Below are positions 10,801 through 22,807 of a stretch of DNA of 64,000 nucleotides, piece after piece. This DNA is from Gnomoniopsis sp. IMI 355080 (taxonomy: Eukaryota; Ascomycota; Sordariomycetes; Diaporthales; Gnomoniaceae). A program made the translations under genes and the position numbers. Below the pieces are notes generated by a model. The model had not been told where the DNA came from, ran no database searches, and saw only the letters and a program-made list of their open reading frames with translations. Where the stretch lies: positions 1 through 64,000 of the forward strand of contig JAPEVC010000045.1 of NCBI GenBank assembly GCA_027946555.1, read 5' to 3'. The stretch's first letter is position 1, and each line of letters opens with the position of its first letter.

Positions 10801-12861
10801 GTCGGTTCCCCGCGCATTTTGCGCTCAATCTCATAAACATCGACCCATACGCTGTCTTGGGCTTGAGCACACTCGCACTTTTTGGCAATTCTTCCCATAG
10901 GTAGCCACGAATCTAGGGCGAAGTTGACAGCCTCTGCGCAGTTATAGCCCAGATTGTATCCAGAGTGGTAGCCATATGGGTAAGTGACGACGAATTCACC
11001 CGGGTACGAGAGAACTTTATTGACTTTAATATTATAGTGTTGAAGGAGATGCGACGGCGAAATGAGGAAGGCCTTGTGGCGGAGGAATTGGTCGCACATT
11101 TTCGCGTCCGTGGGCCAGATGCTCTTCATGGCAGCCTCGAATCGGCGAGCGTCAGCTTGAGAAATACTGTACCACTGCTTCGGTGCGCCAAAGTGAAGAT
11201 AGTTGATGCTGTAAAGATCCACATCCTCTAAATGCCAAGCAAAAGTGGCCTTCCACATGCCCAGGTAGAGATAGGCCGTGTTGACACCTGGAACTTTTGT
11301 GCCAAGTACGTCCAGGAGATTGGGCAGCTTGTTTAAGTTCCAAAGCTCAGTGGACTCATCAAACAAAGTACCCATCAAGTCTGCACCGTAAAGAGGGGTG
11401 GCGTAGGTGAGCGTCTTCCAGTATGTGCGCTCTAATTCTTCACAACGCTCTGGCGTGTAGTCGGATATATCCATGTTATAGTCAAAGTTCTCGAAAGCTT
11501 TCTCGTCGATCATGGCCGAACCCTCGCGCCTGCTGTACTTCCGACGGGCCGAAGTGGACTGGACCTTGGGCTTCGCCTGCCTGCTGAACCCAGTCGTTTT
11601 GGGTGGCACCTCGTCGCAGTCGTCCTCCTCCTTCACGCCAGGATCTTGTTCCACGGAGTCAACGACCTCGTCCTCAGCAGGTGCGGGGGACTCGGGTGTC
11701 AAGGGGTGATCGTCGTCATCAGAGTCGTCTGGCACTACATTCTTCCTGGGCCTTCCACGCCCGCCACCTCGGCCACCTCGACCTCGCCTACCGCCTCTGC
11801 CGCGTCGAGTGGTGCTGGCGGAGGAAGTATTCGGCTTGCTTGCAGCGGGGGCGGGACGGGATCGGGTCAATGGCTTGGGCTTGTCGGGGACCGCATTCGC
11901 ACGACGTTCGCCGCGCCGGGCAGGAGGCTGATGCTCGCTCTGGTCGCAAAGCTGGCGCCACTGGGGAATATTGTAGGATCGCTGGTGTAGAATGTTGACC
12001 TGGCGGTAGGTGCCGTTGGAGCCCATGATGTCTTGTTTGATGGGTTCGCGGACTCGAACTTGCTTTACGAGGTGGTCCAGATCGGGAAGCGAGTCCTTCC
12101 ACTCGTCCGGAGGAATGATCTTGATAATGCCCGACTTCATGCCGTAAGAATCGACTGCGGCCATCTGTGTAATTTGCGCGTCAGTATACAGCGTACTCGA
12201 GCACATGCGCAACTAAGGCGAGTGCAGGGCAGCATACAAATTTCTTGAAGTCTTTGAATTGATCCATGTTGGGTTTGAAGACAGGTACATTGCCAGACCA
12301 GTGGTCTGGCAAAACCTCTCCAATGTCCTCGTCTTGCTCTGGTGTTGGAGCCTGCTCAGGTTGGTCAGGTGCCGGTACATTTGCATCTGTCGCAGAAGGC
12401 CGGGTGGGGTCGGCGTCGTGTGCGATGGTGGCGGGAGAATCTGGAGAGTCGAGCTTCATGTCGTCTGCATTAGCGATTGCTTCGTCGAGGTCGCTCAACT
12501 CCGAGTCGGTACTGCCGTCGACATTGTTGCTATCGGGTGGCGAATGCAGGCCGGTGGTCGTTGATTTAGAGGGGTGGTTTCCGAGTTTGCTGGGATTGGA
12601 GTCGGGGTCGACGACTGCGATGGTCGAAGCGTCATCGCCATTGCCGACTTGGAAGGCATCCTGAGTTTCCGTGTGCAGTTGGCGCTGGACATGGTCGTCG
12701 AGGTCGTCGTGGGGGTGGCCATGGTGGAGGCCATTGCCAGTGCCAGGCGGCGGGTCGGGCGACATGGCGGACGCGGACCTACATCGATCGGCCCCGTCCA
12801 GGGGATCGAACGCTGAGGGAGAGCGCTTCTTGTCGCTTGACCTAATGGTTCGATTGCGCAA
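7898..12861 (-). CDS. KDM4/JMJD2-type JmjC histone lysine demethylase
   Basis: Nuclear Fe(II)/2-oxoglutarate demethylase of the KDM4 family, which acts on H3K9me3/H3K36me3. Three exons (12861-12238, 12164-8896, 8828-7898) give 1607 residues. Domains: acidic/Ser-rich N-terminus; JmjN split by intron 1 (VPVFKPNMDQFKDF, then GIIKIIPPDEW, about 193-230); an AT-hook-like GRGRPRK in a Gly/Arg-rich linker (about 330-350); JmjC (about 490-645) with intact iron ligands H519 and E521 (WHLED) and H608 (GYHSG), and the CEC of the family zinc site; an acidic run (668-690); an extended PHD (about 733-855); then a long Pro/Gln/Ser-rich tail. The metal ligands are all present, so it should be active. Aspergillus KdmA is the likely counterpart. 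A later start (M33) is possible. Confidence 0.9.
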
Positions 12862-14376
12862 GTTGGAATTGTGCAGAGTGTTTTCTGTCTGGAAAGCAAG
12901 GAGACTTGCAGATCAATCACAGACAAAGGCAGAGAACTGCAGAGAGAAACAAACGAAGGTTGCGACCGTAGGTGCAAGGTGCAAGAAGGGTGGTTTGACA
13001 AGAAATGGCTTCTCTCTCAAGGGACTCCAAGGGTCGGTCGGGGCGGGCTGGATGGTCCCAGGAAGTAGGTGCAGCAGGTGTGCATTCCATGCAAAGGTCA
13101 AGCAGCCCAATACAATGAATGCATGGTCGGGTAGGTATTCTGTGAATTCGGTGCGGAGGTACCTAGCGTTGGCCTGGTTTTCTGGCTCAACGTAAAGTCT
13201 CCCCAGTCCCTACACACAGTACCTTAGCCTTCCTTACCTTACCTATAGTACCTCCGACTTGAAGTGGCATAGTGACTGCAAGTGATTAGATAAAAAACCG
13301 CATCGTTAGGGTGGGCCGATTATGGGCTGATGATGCCTATGAGTTAGCGCAGGTTTCTCCCCTGCCCCAGCTTGCCTAGTTTGTCCAGCCAAGGTTAGAC
13401 CCATCACAGTTCCCTTATCAGTCTCTAACAGAAGGCGTCCTTCCAGCACCTCAAAGAATTAGTGACACAACTACCGTGCTGATAGTATTCGCTACCCCCA
13501 GCCTCATCCCTCTAGCAATCTCTTCAACGTTCATGCCATTGCTCTTCTCAGTCTTTTTTTTCTTCTTTTTTTTTTTTTTGCTTTGGTCATATATTGTATT
13601 TTCCCTTTATGTCACTTCAAGTCTTGGCAGGGACCAAGATGTCATGTCAACATTGCCATGAACTCCGAATCCACACGATGGGAAGTATCTCTGAGACAGA
13701 AAAGGATGTTATTGAATTGCCGCCGTAATCCGCCATCCGCTAACTGAAGTCTCGGCCCGCGGTAATGCGTGCAAGAACGCAAATCAGGGGGGGAAGGGGG
13801 CGAATGCATGAGGTCTTCTGGTATGATTTGCCGAGAATGGCCCGAGCACCCGTACGTCATGACGTGACTCGAGGCACATGCTGTTCCAACGAACAACACG
13901 GCTGACAAGTCTTGACTTGCTTCTATTCTCTGCCAGCCATTTGGCTCAATTATTCAGCCTTGTCTTAAATTGCTAGGTAGTCACTTCGCATTGGTACATC
14001 AAAAATTGAAGATCTTGAGGTAAGCCGAGGTCTTCGCACCTGCATCAACTATAGCCAAGAGGACATGTTATCTCCCTTGTTTTCCATTGCCTCAGTGAGA
14101 AGACACGGCACTCTACAGTATATACTTTAATATTGATGCGAAGCCTTACTAGTTGAAATACTGGGGCAAAAAGCTCTGATAATTCGCGGCGTTACATTCC
14201 ATATATTCTCAAAGCTGCGACTTACATTAGACCTTATTAAGCCTTGTGTCCATACATGTCTATAGGAGTTTTCCGCCTTATTGCCTCCGGATTTACCTGT
14301 TCCATTCTCTTGTTTGGCAAATCTCAAATACCACATGTTTCGTATCTTCAAATCATGATGACTTGGCTCACAGTCA
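12862..14376. other. Gene-free stretch upstream of the demethylase gene
   Basis: Holds the promoter of the minus-strand demethylase gene and the 3' flank of the laccase. It contains runs of CTTACC/CCTACC-like units near 13210-13255 and a long T-rich tract at 13549-13580. No open frame here shows a domain. Confidence 0.4.
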
Positions 14377-16857
14377 CTAAATGCCAGAGTCTTCTTGATC
14401 AATTGGGTGCTTAGCATTGTACTCCCTCCAATTCCGACAGACACGCTCTGTCTCCGCAAGCGCACTTGGCCCACCTAGAGAGTTGATAATTTCACCCTGT
14501 CGTTCGAGAATCTGCAAAGCAAGACCTGTATGGACGATTCATTTGTCAGTATACCACGAACTGAATTCGCAAGACAAGTGCCGTCTAGAAGAAACTCACC
14601 AGCAGAAGCATGCCACGCAATATGACAATGAAACAACCACACGCCAGGGTTATCCGGCCTGAATGCGATGGCAATGTAACCCCCAGCCGGCACGAGCACA
14701 ACATCACGTCTTGGAGGGTTGATGAAGTTGAACGTTTTGTAGCTGTTGACTGGGTCAAAGGTTGTGTTTTGCTGCGCAAGGACGACAACATCCATGCCGT
14801 GCCAATGAAGTGGGTGCGCCACTTTTCACAAGAAAAAAACGTCAGTAGATGATTCAAATGGGCCTAATCAGGATGCAAATGTGACTTACCATTCAGTCTG
14901 GTCACATTAGGTGGCAAGGCAATTGTGGAATTGGTCGAGGACTCGATAATCATGAAAATGTAGCCCGAGTCAAAGTCGTCTGTAAAGAGAAATCATGAAA
15001 GTCAGTTCAGGGCCCACAAGCAGAATATTGAATTCACTTACCATCGACAATGTGGAAGTTGGGCTCCTGGTCATACGTGTCATTGTCGATATTCAGAATC
15101 GACGGATTACCAAAGTCCAGCCACAGGAAGTCCGGAGTCAGTTCCCAGTGAGCATAACCGCCCGTCTCAATCGAGCTGCTGACATTCTGATGAACAGCCG
15201 CAAACCTGCTGTCTGTGATCTCGTTTGCTGGGTGGCGGTCAATGACCCAAGGGACCACGGGCTTCAGGCTCTCGTAAGGCTCGTCAAGGCATGCGGTGCC
15301 GTAGTCCCACGGCGTGCTGGTTGGTTCAGCCTCGCTGCTTGCATCGTAGCGGACGATGCCAGTCGTCACATTGAATGGACGTGTCATCCCAGAGACACTG
15401 CATGTGCCGGGATTGGGGGCGCAGAGTTCGGGAGTGAAGGCGTTGCAGCCATCAGCCGGGTGTGTTCGCATCCAGTAATCGCCAGGCTCTTGGTTTGCTT
15501 CGACAATGACCATGTAGCGTTGGCCTGGAACAGAACTTGGTCAATAATTGTGATTGCGGCACGTCAGGGTCTCACAAGTACTTACCAATACCAATACTTA
15601 AACTGGTCGTAACGTATGGCTCAATGGGCACCAGGTCATTTTCAATGACAGTCAAGTTGTGGCCATCGATAGAGAAGATGTAGTGAGTTCCCGCGGACCC
15701 ATTGATCAGCCTAAGGACATGCCTCTTCCCCTTCGTGAAAGTCGTATTGAAATACCGGCCAGTGCCAGTCAGAGGATCGTGGCCGACCCCATTGACAACG
15801 AGACTATCTGCGAAGGCGAGTCCGCCCGCTATCTCAACGTCATAACGGACAAAGGCCGAATCATGGACATAATCCTGGATCAAGACCGGACCAAGGTCGA
15901 TATCCCAGTTGCTGCTTGAGGGACCATGGATGACAAGCGGACCAGCAAGACCATCGGGATACTGCCATGTTTTCAGCTTCTGTAATCCCCGCTCTTCGAA
16001 TCCTGGCAAGAGGATGACTTACTTGAAGTGAGTAATGTGAATGATACCACGTATGTCCGTATTGCATAGCCTTGAACCTGTAGGTGAAGGAGTCCCCTTT
16101 AGCAATGGGACACTGCGTCACGCCATTGACACCGTCCATTTGCGTAGTACCAAGCTGACGAATGCCATGCCAATGGATGGTGGTGCCGTTGGCATCATAG
16201 TTATTCTTGACATGGATGATCAGTTCGTCGCCCCAGCACGCTTCGATCAAGGGTCCTGGGTACGTCTTGTTGAAGACCTTCCCACTGGTCTTCTTGAAAC
16301 CGTCTGCATCGATCTACTCAAGAGTGAGCTTATTAGGTAACCGAAGATACTCCCAACTTTTTGGGACGACATACCGTGAAGTCTCCATCAACCTCAAGCC
16401 AGTACTGCAGGACCGTTAGCCATTATACTCCGCAAAACATGTGATGTTAAGCTCGAGACTCACTTCTCGTTGAATCCCTTCAGGCACAACAGTCTCATCT
16501 GAATACAGTGTCAGTGTTATTCTTCCAACGAAATTCAAGTGTGGGACACTGACAATCAGAATGTATGTCTATCTGCGAATAAGCCCCGAACTCATCTAAG
16601 GATTGTGTGTCCTGCAGCCAGCAGTCCCTACTCGAAGCCGTATTGCAAGGCTTCCACCTCTTGGGGTAGACACATGTAAAACCAGGCGAGGCACTGTTCG
16701 GTGTGAAGCTGGTGCTTGTCGATAACTCCGAAATGGGAGCTAGAACGGCATCACTGGAGCTGAAGAAGGGTTGCTGTGTGGAAATATCGTAGGGATTAAA
16801 GCTATTGAAAGAAGCTAATGAAAGAAGCGCATCAATGCACGATTTAAAGAAGCCCAT
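14377..16857 (-). CDS. Laccase (multicopper oxidase)
   Basis: Ascomycete laccase: oxidises phenols by four one-electron steps and reduces O2 to water. I read nine exons (16857-16554, 16498-16464, 16404-16375, 16313-16023, 15961-15586, 15524-15042, 14979-14890, 14821-14600, 14525-14377), all keeping frame, for 659 residues. All four copper motifs are intact: HWHG (H170, H172), HTWYHSH, HPLHWHG (H539, H542, H544) and HCHIAWH (H601, C602, H603, H607). The segment DYETVVPEGIQREYWLEV matches the usual lead-in to cupredoxin domain 1. The first 100 residues are long, and the N-terminal signal (MGFFKSCIDALLSLASFNSF) is weak, so secretion is likely but not certain; an upstream start in the same frame is possible. 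Exons 2 and 3 are only 35 and 30 bases. Confidence 0.92.
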
Positions 16858-18452
16858 GTTGACTGCTACTTTGTGGCAATATGCACAACACAATGCGTCC
16901 AAACATCGACAAGACAAGACAGAAGAGAGGAGCCGAGACATCTGTCGCATGAGGGCAGTCTATTATACTTACACCATGCGAATTCTCTCACAGTTGACGA
17001 CCTCAATCCATGTACCACTCCTACTTTCAGCTGCGGCCGCAGCTTGTTCGAATATCCTCGAATCATCTACTCGGTTACACTCCTCATCTTTGAAGAGTCA
17101 CCCAGTTGCCGTCTCACCTCAGAGCTTACAGCTAGCTAGCGGTGAGATGGAAGCCTCTGAGCAGGGTTCTTACGAAAACTAACACGTCTGTAGGTGGCTG
17201 ACGAATGTGCAGTCTTCGAAGTCAGCCCATAGTAGTTGCAGCGCGTATGACTGTAAATATCATCGACCAGGTGTTTCTCTGAACGGGATCTGCAAACTGC
17301 CACAGTGGTGCAAGACAGCCACGCAGAAAAAGGCACGAATCATGCTATCCGTCGTTCCCGACGAGGCTGTAAGCTAGTGTGCTGACTGGCACAGGGTCAT
17401 CTCGGAACATGTTCGGGCGAAGAGTCAAGCCCTGGGATCGCGGTCTCGAGGATCAGAATTCCGTCAGACCAATCTCCAGCAGCAGCTTCGGAACCGTCGG
17501 AGCAGCCACATTATCGATTCGTCAGTCTGACCTCCCGCCCAATTCAAAACGCCGCGTATCAAGAATGCAGCCGATGTTGACTTGTCTAGCTGCTACTCCC
17601 ACGGAGGCAATAGCCAACTTTGATGGGACAACACGTCCGGACCCCATCGCGGCTGACACCCGACGCCACGGAATTGCGGATATGATGGTGTGGACCTAAG
17701 TAGATATATGCAAGCAATAGGGCTGAGAACAAGCCACCAATGACCATTGGACTGCAATCACAAAGTTGTGCTAAATGGCGGCACGGAGTTGACAAATACT
17801 ACCTACTTACCTTGGTACCTACCTATTTACACAGAGAGAACATACACCAAGCTACCACCAATATATGTGAGTAACTACCTTAGGAAATGATGACCTACCT
17901 AGGCACCTAGGTATGCACCATGATCAAAACGGTCATGTGCCGAGTTTATGTCCATTCGAAAACAGACAGCCAGCCATCCAAGCAAGGCATTCAAAAGACC
18001 TTCGTTCTTAGCACGGTAGCTATGGCGAATCTATACAGCGGGCAAGGGCGACGGCTACATTTTCGTAGTATCTCATCTCCTGTCAAAGAGAAATTCTTCA
18101 AGGCTCCAAAGTGTTTGATTAAAGTGTCTATCCATAGACAAGACGCAGCTGCAGTATAATCGTAACGTGATGCTCAGAAATTACCGGGGCTCAAACCTTC
18201 GGTCCCGCTCTCAATCTTTGTATTTCCCTGATGAATTATACATATGCCACAGTCATCCAGAGGTCCTTGTTCAATATTACCAGCCCTAGTAGGCAAACAA
18301 GACAATGTGATGGTCTGCGAATGTGCATGCGAAAGTATAGAGAACAACGTCCATGATATTCATGCATCCAACAGCGTTGTGGTTGTCGTTGACTTCGTTC
18401 GTTGTGAGACACCTTTTCGAAGCCCTTCGTCCCTACACGTTGGCACCGAGCC
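16858..18452. other. Gene-free stretch upstream of the laccase
   Basis: Holds the laccase promoter (its left end, since the gene is on the minus strand) and the 3' flank of the next minus-strand gene. The right half has clustered CTTACC/CCTACC units and two CCTAGG palindromes at 17898 and 17906. No gene seen. Confidence 0.4.
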
Positions 18453-21400
18453 TCAGTCGAACTCAGGACTTTCGGGCGGGGCTGATCGTCTTCGAATGTT
18501 TCTTCGGCCATTCGATGAGTCTAATTGAGTGCCTTTCATCATGGGATCAAACGTCTTGTTTCGGACGCACAGACTGGTGTGTCTGACCATGGAGGAACTG
18601 CTTGCGGTAGATCCGGGAGTGCTCGATGCTGCGAATGGTTGGAATGTAGGCTGTGGCGTAAGTGGCCGTGATGGAGAGAAATGTGTGAATGGCGTTACAT
18701 ATCTCTCCCCAGAAGAATCCGTCAAGTCTTTGTAATGCATACAGTCCGGGAAAGCAGCCTGAGTCGCCGGTGTTGTTGGCAGGCGAATTCCGGCCGGGCT
18801 TGCTTGGGCTTCAATGGAATCAGCCATGTGCCGGGGCTTGAGGTCATCGGTGTCCGAGCTCCCATCATGCTGCAGAGCTCCATTCATCTTTTCAATGAGG
18901 CTACTTCTGTTTCCAGGAACGGCAGACTCATCCGAGGATGACCATATCTTTGGCTCAACAGTTCCCTTCATTTCGTTGATCTCCCTCTCTAGAGCAAGGA
19001 GCTCTCTGTATCCACCAGCGGTGGGAAGAAGTTCAAGTTCGGGATATTCCAAGTCGCCAGACGCCTGGATACTGCTTCGCCTGGCACCAAATATTGACTT
19101 ATCCTTAACATTCGTCCCAGCCCATCTGGGAACGAGCTTGCTCCAACGAGACTTAAGAGGTTGGGTGAATCTGTCTGAGACGGATCGAACAACGCTCCTG
19201 TGGCTTGGGGTGCCATCTTCAACCTTGTCTGTTGTCCACATGATACCACCAACAGCAGAAACCTCTCTCACCGCAAAATCCCTCGGCTTCACGCTATCAA
19301 GCTCACCAGCAATAGCATTGCGTTCTTCGCGGTTATGCGAAGGAAACTTTGCCCAAGAAGCAGGAGGTGTTATCGAATTTCTGTAGATACAACGGGACTC
19401 GAAAGGCAGACTGTGAGTCCTTGGCGTGGGCCTTCGATCTTGTTCTCCAAGCTGACGGCCCCATTCCTCGAGGATGATATTGGATCTGACTAGCGACTGC
19501 CGGAAAACTTCCTCGTCGATTTGTGTCAGCAATTCGGTGCAAGTCGGAGAATGCATAACAGAGTCGTCACCACTGAGGCCGCCCCTCTCTGACGGACATG
19601 GAGGCCGCGGAAGTCGGCTATTAGCTTTCGTAGCTGGCGGAGAGTGTTGAGGTACGACTGGTTGAGGTGACGTGCTGCATCTCACGGGGGTTGAAACAGA
19701 CTCTGCCCTGAGTGCACGCTTCCACATTTCAGCGGTTTCATCACCGTCCCTCGAAGAAGAGAATCCACGGGCACGCGAAGAACCATTTCTGGCCTTTGAT
19801 AGGCTTGGTCCCTTTACGGTAGACTTGGACTTGTCATAATCGATAGAAGGGACTCTGAGATGGCCAGAATCAGGGGCGTCCAGCTTGTCACTCTTTCGTT
19901 TGTTCGACTTTCGAGCCGCAGCAGATGCCAAATGACCGTGGTCCGAGTTGTTTCCATCAAATTTCTCAACGAAAATATCGAAATCAACTGGCAAGTTGAG
20001 CTCTAGTCTGGAAAGCAGCGAGTTTCTTGCTGCGAAGCGAGGATTATCGCTAAGAACTTCTTGGAACCTGCTCCCGGTGAAAACAAGGGGTTTGTTCCGG
20101 AGGTGAGAGTCCCGAAAACGCTCTTCCACAGTACGAAGCTCAGCTTCTCGACGAACAAAGCTAGAAGTCTCGGAACCAGTGTCCAATGTCGTCTGCCTTG
20201 TGTGGGAAAGCACCAGACTCGGGGTATCAGTAGTGCCGGGGCGAGGCTTCGGGGGTGGATCGGGCTTCGATTCTTCCGGTGCTTTGCTGGATGATTGATG
20301 CCCTGCCTTGAAATCAGCAATTTGAGAGGCACGAAGCCAGCAAGTGAGCTCACATCTGAAAGAAGGTAGTCTTATACCAGCAAAGCCTCTACGGACGACG
20401 TTTTGCAAGGGCCCACCAGCGTCCACCGCTCTTGGTGTCTGAGAGACTTCACAATTTATTGAAGTCAAGGATGCCCCATAAGGAGGAGTGCCACTTGGGT
20501 CTCGTGGAAGCGGTTCCACCGGTTCGGCACCGAACAATAGTGCAGTAGCCGCTGCCCTTTGCTCCCAAGGCGTACTGCGGGAGCACCGTGAGAAGTTGGA
20601 GTACTCTAGCTGCGTATGAAGAACATCAATTTCACGCGGCTGATCAGCTGCACTAACACGGACATGGCTGTCGGTCCCGTCTTCGGATATCAGCTCGCTC
20701 TGGCGCGGAGAGGCAGTAGACAGACGGAATTGTTGACTTTGAGCGCGAAGCCACAAACCTACTGGCGACTCGTCCCGCACCAAAGAGCTGGATTTTGGAA
20801 TACATCTGCCCCGATGATTGGAATCAAGGGAAATTCGCCGGCTTGCTACCTTATTTGCGGCCTCTGCACTATCTATGGCGATAGGTGACGACGTCATTCG
20901 ATCATATTTAGAATGATTCTCATCGTCTGGTCTCACTTGAACTGCGTCGTGACTGTCAGCAAGGGTGACCACCGGTCTAAAAAGGGATCGGGTTTTTTCG
21001 GGAGTGAGCAGGTCAACCAGCCTGTCCGCACTTAGGGAGAGTCGCCAAGAAGCCAGAGCTGCAGCATCGTGCAGGCTGGCGGTACGGACAGGCTTCAACT
21101 GAGGAGAAACCGGTATTTCAGGCAAAGAACTGCGCTTCCGGAAATGCTTGTGATAACCAGATTCAGTTGCTTGCAAATCATCCTCGACCCAATCGCGCAA
21201 GTTGACGGTGCGGCTCTCTACCTGGCGGTTCTCCTTGTCGCTGGAATGGGTTGATCGCTTGCAAGCCACTGTCAAGTTGTGTCGGACTCCACTATCTAAA
21301 GAGTCGGAGAGCTCAGCTATCCTGCCCCTCGGAACCTCCTTATCCTTGGTAACTTCGTCCACGGTAAACTCGATCGTGTCTCTCGGTCCGTTGCCAAGAA

Positions 21401-21932
21401 CAGTGACAGAGGCGACAGAGGGAGCGGCAGGATGTTGCAGCGTGGAAGACCCGCCTAGAACCGGACTATTTTCGCTTTGAAGCTCCTCCTGGATCCTCTT
21501 GCGCATGAGTCGCTTCACTTCGGCGCGGCGGGCGATCTGTTCCTCACTTTCACTCTGGCCGGGAATGGAGTCCAGAGAGAGGTGACGGCGAATGCGAGCC
21601 TTGACAGCCTCCAGTGTGCTGGTGCTTCTGTTTTTCGCGGTATGGGCCAGTTCATCGTCACAAATGCCGTCTTCCGAGTCCTCCATGACCAGCTCAGCAA
21701 GATGCACTGAGACATCTGCCTCAGTAGAAGGGAGAGGATTCGTCAGAGAGGACCGATCTGCCGTAGACTGAGGAGACAAAGCTAGACCGTTGGGAATCGG
21801 AGGGGGCAGCCTAGCTGGGGGAGGACGAGTGGGCAGCCCTTGCGGCCCATCATCTTGAGTAACAACCTCGTCGATTCCATGCCTTCTCTTGTGGAGGAGT
21901 TGGGGACAGCAACAGAGAATGGCCATGGTCAT
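18453..21932 (-). CDS. Large disordered protein of unknown function
   Basis: A single uninterrupted frame of 1159 residues opening at an ATG. I do not recognise a catalytic domain. The N-terminus reads MTMAILCCCPQL: three adjacent Cys near the start, as in proteins anchored by palmitoylation. A Pro-rich stretch (RPPPARLPPPIP, about residues 36-47) could bind SH3 or WW domains. A charged, helix-prone segment follows (about 110-155, rich in Arg/Glu). The rest is rich in Ser, Arg and Pro with many SP/TP and RRxS sites, as in phosphorylated scaffold proteins; the tail ends in RRRSAPPESPEFD. The length of the frame, against dense stops in other frames, makes it a real gene. A membrane-associated scaffold is a guess. 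Confidence 0.75.
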   Translation of the reverse strand: MTMAILCCCPQLLHKRRHGIDEVVTQDDGPQGLPTRPPPARLPPPIPNGLALSPQSTADRSSLTNPLPSTEADVSVHLAELVMEDSEDGICDDELAHTAKNRSTSTLEAVKARIRRHLSLDSIPGQSESEEQIARRAEVKRLMRKRIQEELQSENSPVLGGSSTLQHPAAPSVASVTVLGNGPRDTIEFTVDEVTKDKEVPRGRIAELSDSLDSGVRHNLTVACKRSTHSSDKENRQVESRTVNLRDWVEDDLQATESGYHKHFRKRSSLPEIPVSPQLKPVRTASLHDAAALASWRLSLSADRLVDLLTPEKTRSLFRPVVTLADSHDAVQVRPDDENHSKYDRMTSSPIAIDSAEAANKVASRRISLDSNHRGRCIPKSSSLVRDESPVGLWLRAQSQQFRLSTASPRQSELISEDGTDSHVRVSAADQPREIDVLHTQLEYSNFSRCSRSTPWEQRAAATALLFGAEPVEPLPRDPSGTPPYGASLTSINCEVSQTPRAVDAGGPLQNVVRRGFAGIRLPSFRCELTCWLRASQIADFKAGHQSSSKAPEESKPDPPPKPRPGTTDTPSLVLSHTRQTTLDTGSETSSFVRREAELRTVEERFRDSHLRNKPLVFTGSRFQEVLSDNPRFAARNSLLSRLELNLPVDFDIFVEKFDGNNSDHGHLASAAARKSNKRKSDKLDAPDSGHLRVPSIDYDKSKSTVKGPSLSKARNGSSRARGFSSSRDGDETAEMWKRALRAESVSTPVRCSTSPQPVVPQHSPPATKANSRLPRPPCPSERGGLSGDDSVMHSPTCTELLTQIDEEVFRQSLVRSNIILEEWGRQLGEQDRRPTPRTHSLPFESRCIYRNSITPPASWAKFPSHNREERNAIAGELDSVKPRDFAVREVSAVGGIMWTTDKVEDGTPSHRSVVRSVSDRFTQPLKSRWSKLVPRWAGTNVKDKSIFGARRSSIQASGDLEYPELELLPTAGGYRELLALEREINEMKGTVEPKIWSSSDESAVPGNRSSLIEKMNGALQHDGSSDTDDLKPRHMADSIEAQASPAGIRLPTTPATQAAFPDCMHYKDLTDSSGERYVTPFTHFSPSRPLTPQPTFQPFAASSTPGSTASSSSMVRHTSLCVRNKTFDPMMKGTQLDSSNGRRNIRRRSAPPESPEFD

Positions 21933-22807
21933 GAGCCGAGACTTAGAAGCGAGCGAAACGGGCAGAAAGAGGATGGCTGGCAGATGAGGATGCGGATGAG
22001 TAGAAGGCCATAAATTAAGGTGAGGACCTAGACTGGAAAAGAGAGGACGGCTCTACCTGAGCCTCCAGCCTTGACAGCCTTGACGGCCTTGATGCTGATG
22101 CAGCCGAGATGCGAAATCTTGACTAGACGCAAACAAAAACAACGACGAGTAGGCAGCTTTGCACCATGCTGATGTCTGCAATGATGTCTCAGGGCAAGAG
22201 CAGAACATAAACATGGACTCATGTGTTGGAAGGTGCTATGTGAACAAGCTGAGACCGCCTAGAAGGGAGTCTCCTTCCCAAATGGGAGAACAGACAGTGT
22301 GGCAAGAACACAATGCCTTTCCAAGAGCCAAGAGACTCCAGATTTCTCGTGACCATTCATACTGCTGCAGCTCATCAAATCCCTTCGATTTTCTCATGTA
22401 TAATGTTGGATACACATCTTTCACCGCCTCGGTAGGTTCCTAGGTAACCTCGAAAAGAAAGGTTCAATGTCCTGCATAGGATCCGCTGCAGATGGGCTCA
22501 TATTCGAACTTGCTCTCAGGTGTCTTCAATGGCACGCACAAGAATAGCAACGTGTCTGTGGAGCACCGAGGGAGCGATAGTATAATTATGAGGACCAGAA
22601 CCGCCCCGCCCCCGCAAAAGACAAGTCATCTCTTTTATTTTTGCAACTCTTTATACTGAAGCCCGAAACGGTCCAAGTCAAGAAAAGCTTCCGGTGGCCC
22701 TTTACCATGCAAATTCAAGGAAGTAGGGTATCAAACAAGCCGGGGACCCCCCCCCCCCTCCGCGGAGAAAAAAAAAAGAGAAGGGACTACCTTGCCACTG
22801 GACACTC
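21933..22807. other. Gene-free stretch with homopolymer runs
   Basis: Promoter region of the 1159-residue gene and 3' flank of the transcription factor, both on the minus strand. A run of C of about a dozen bases at 22747-22757 is followed within ten bases by a run of A; such runs are prone to length error in assemblies. Confidence 0.4.
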
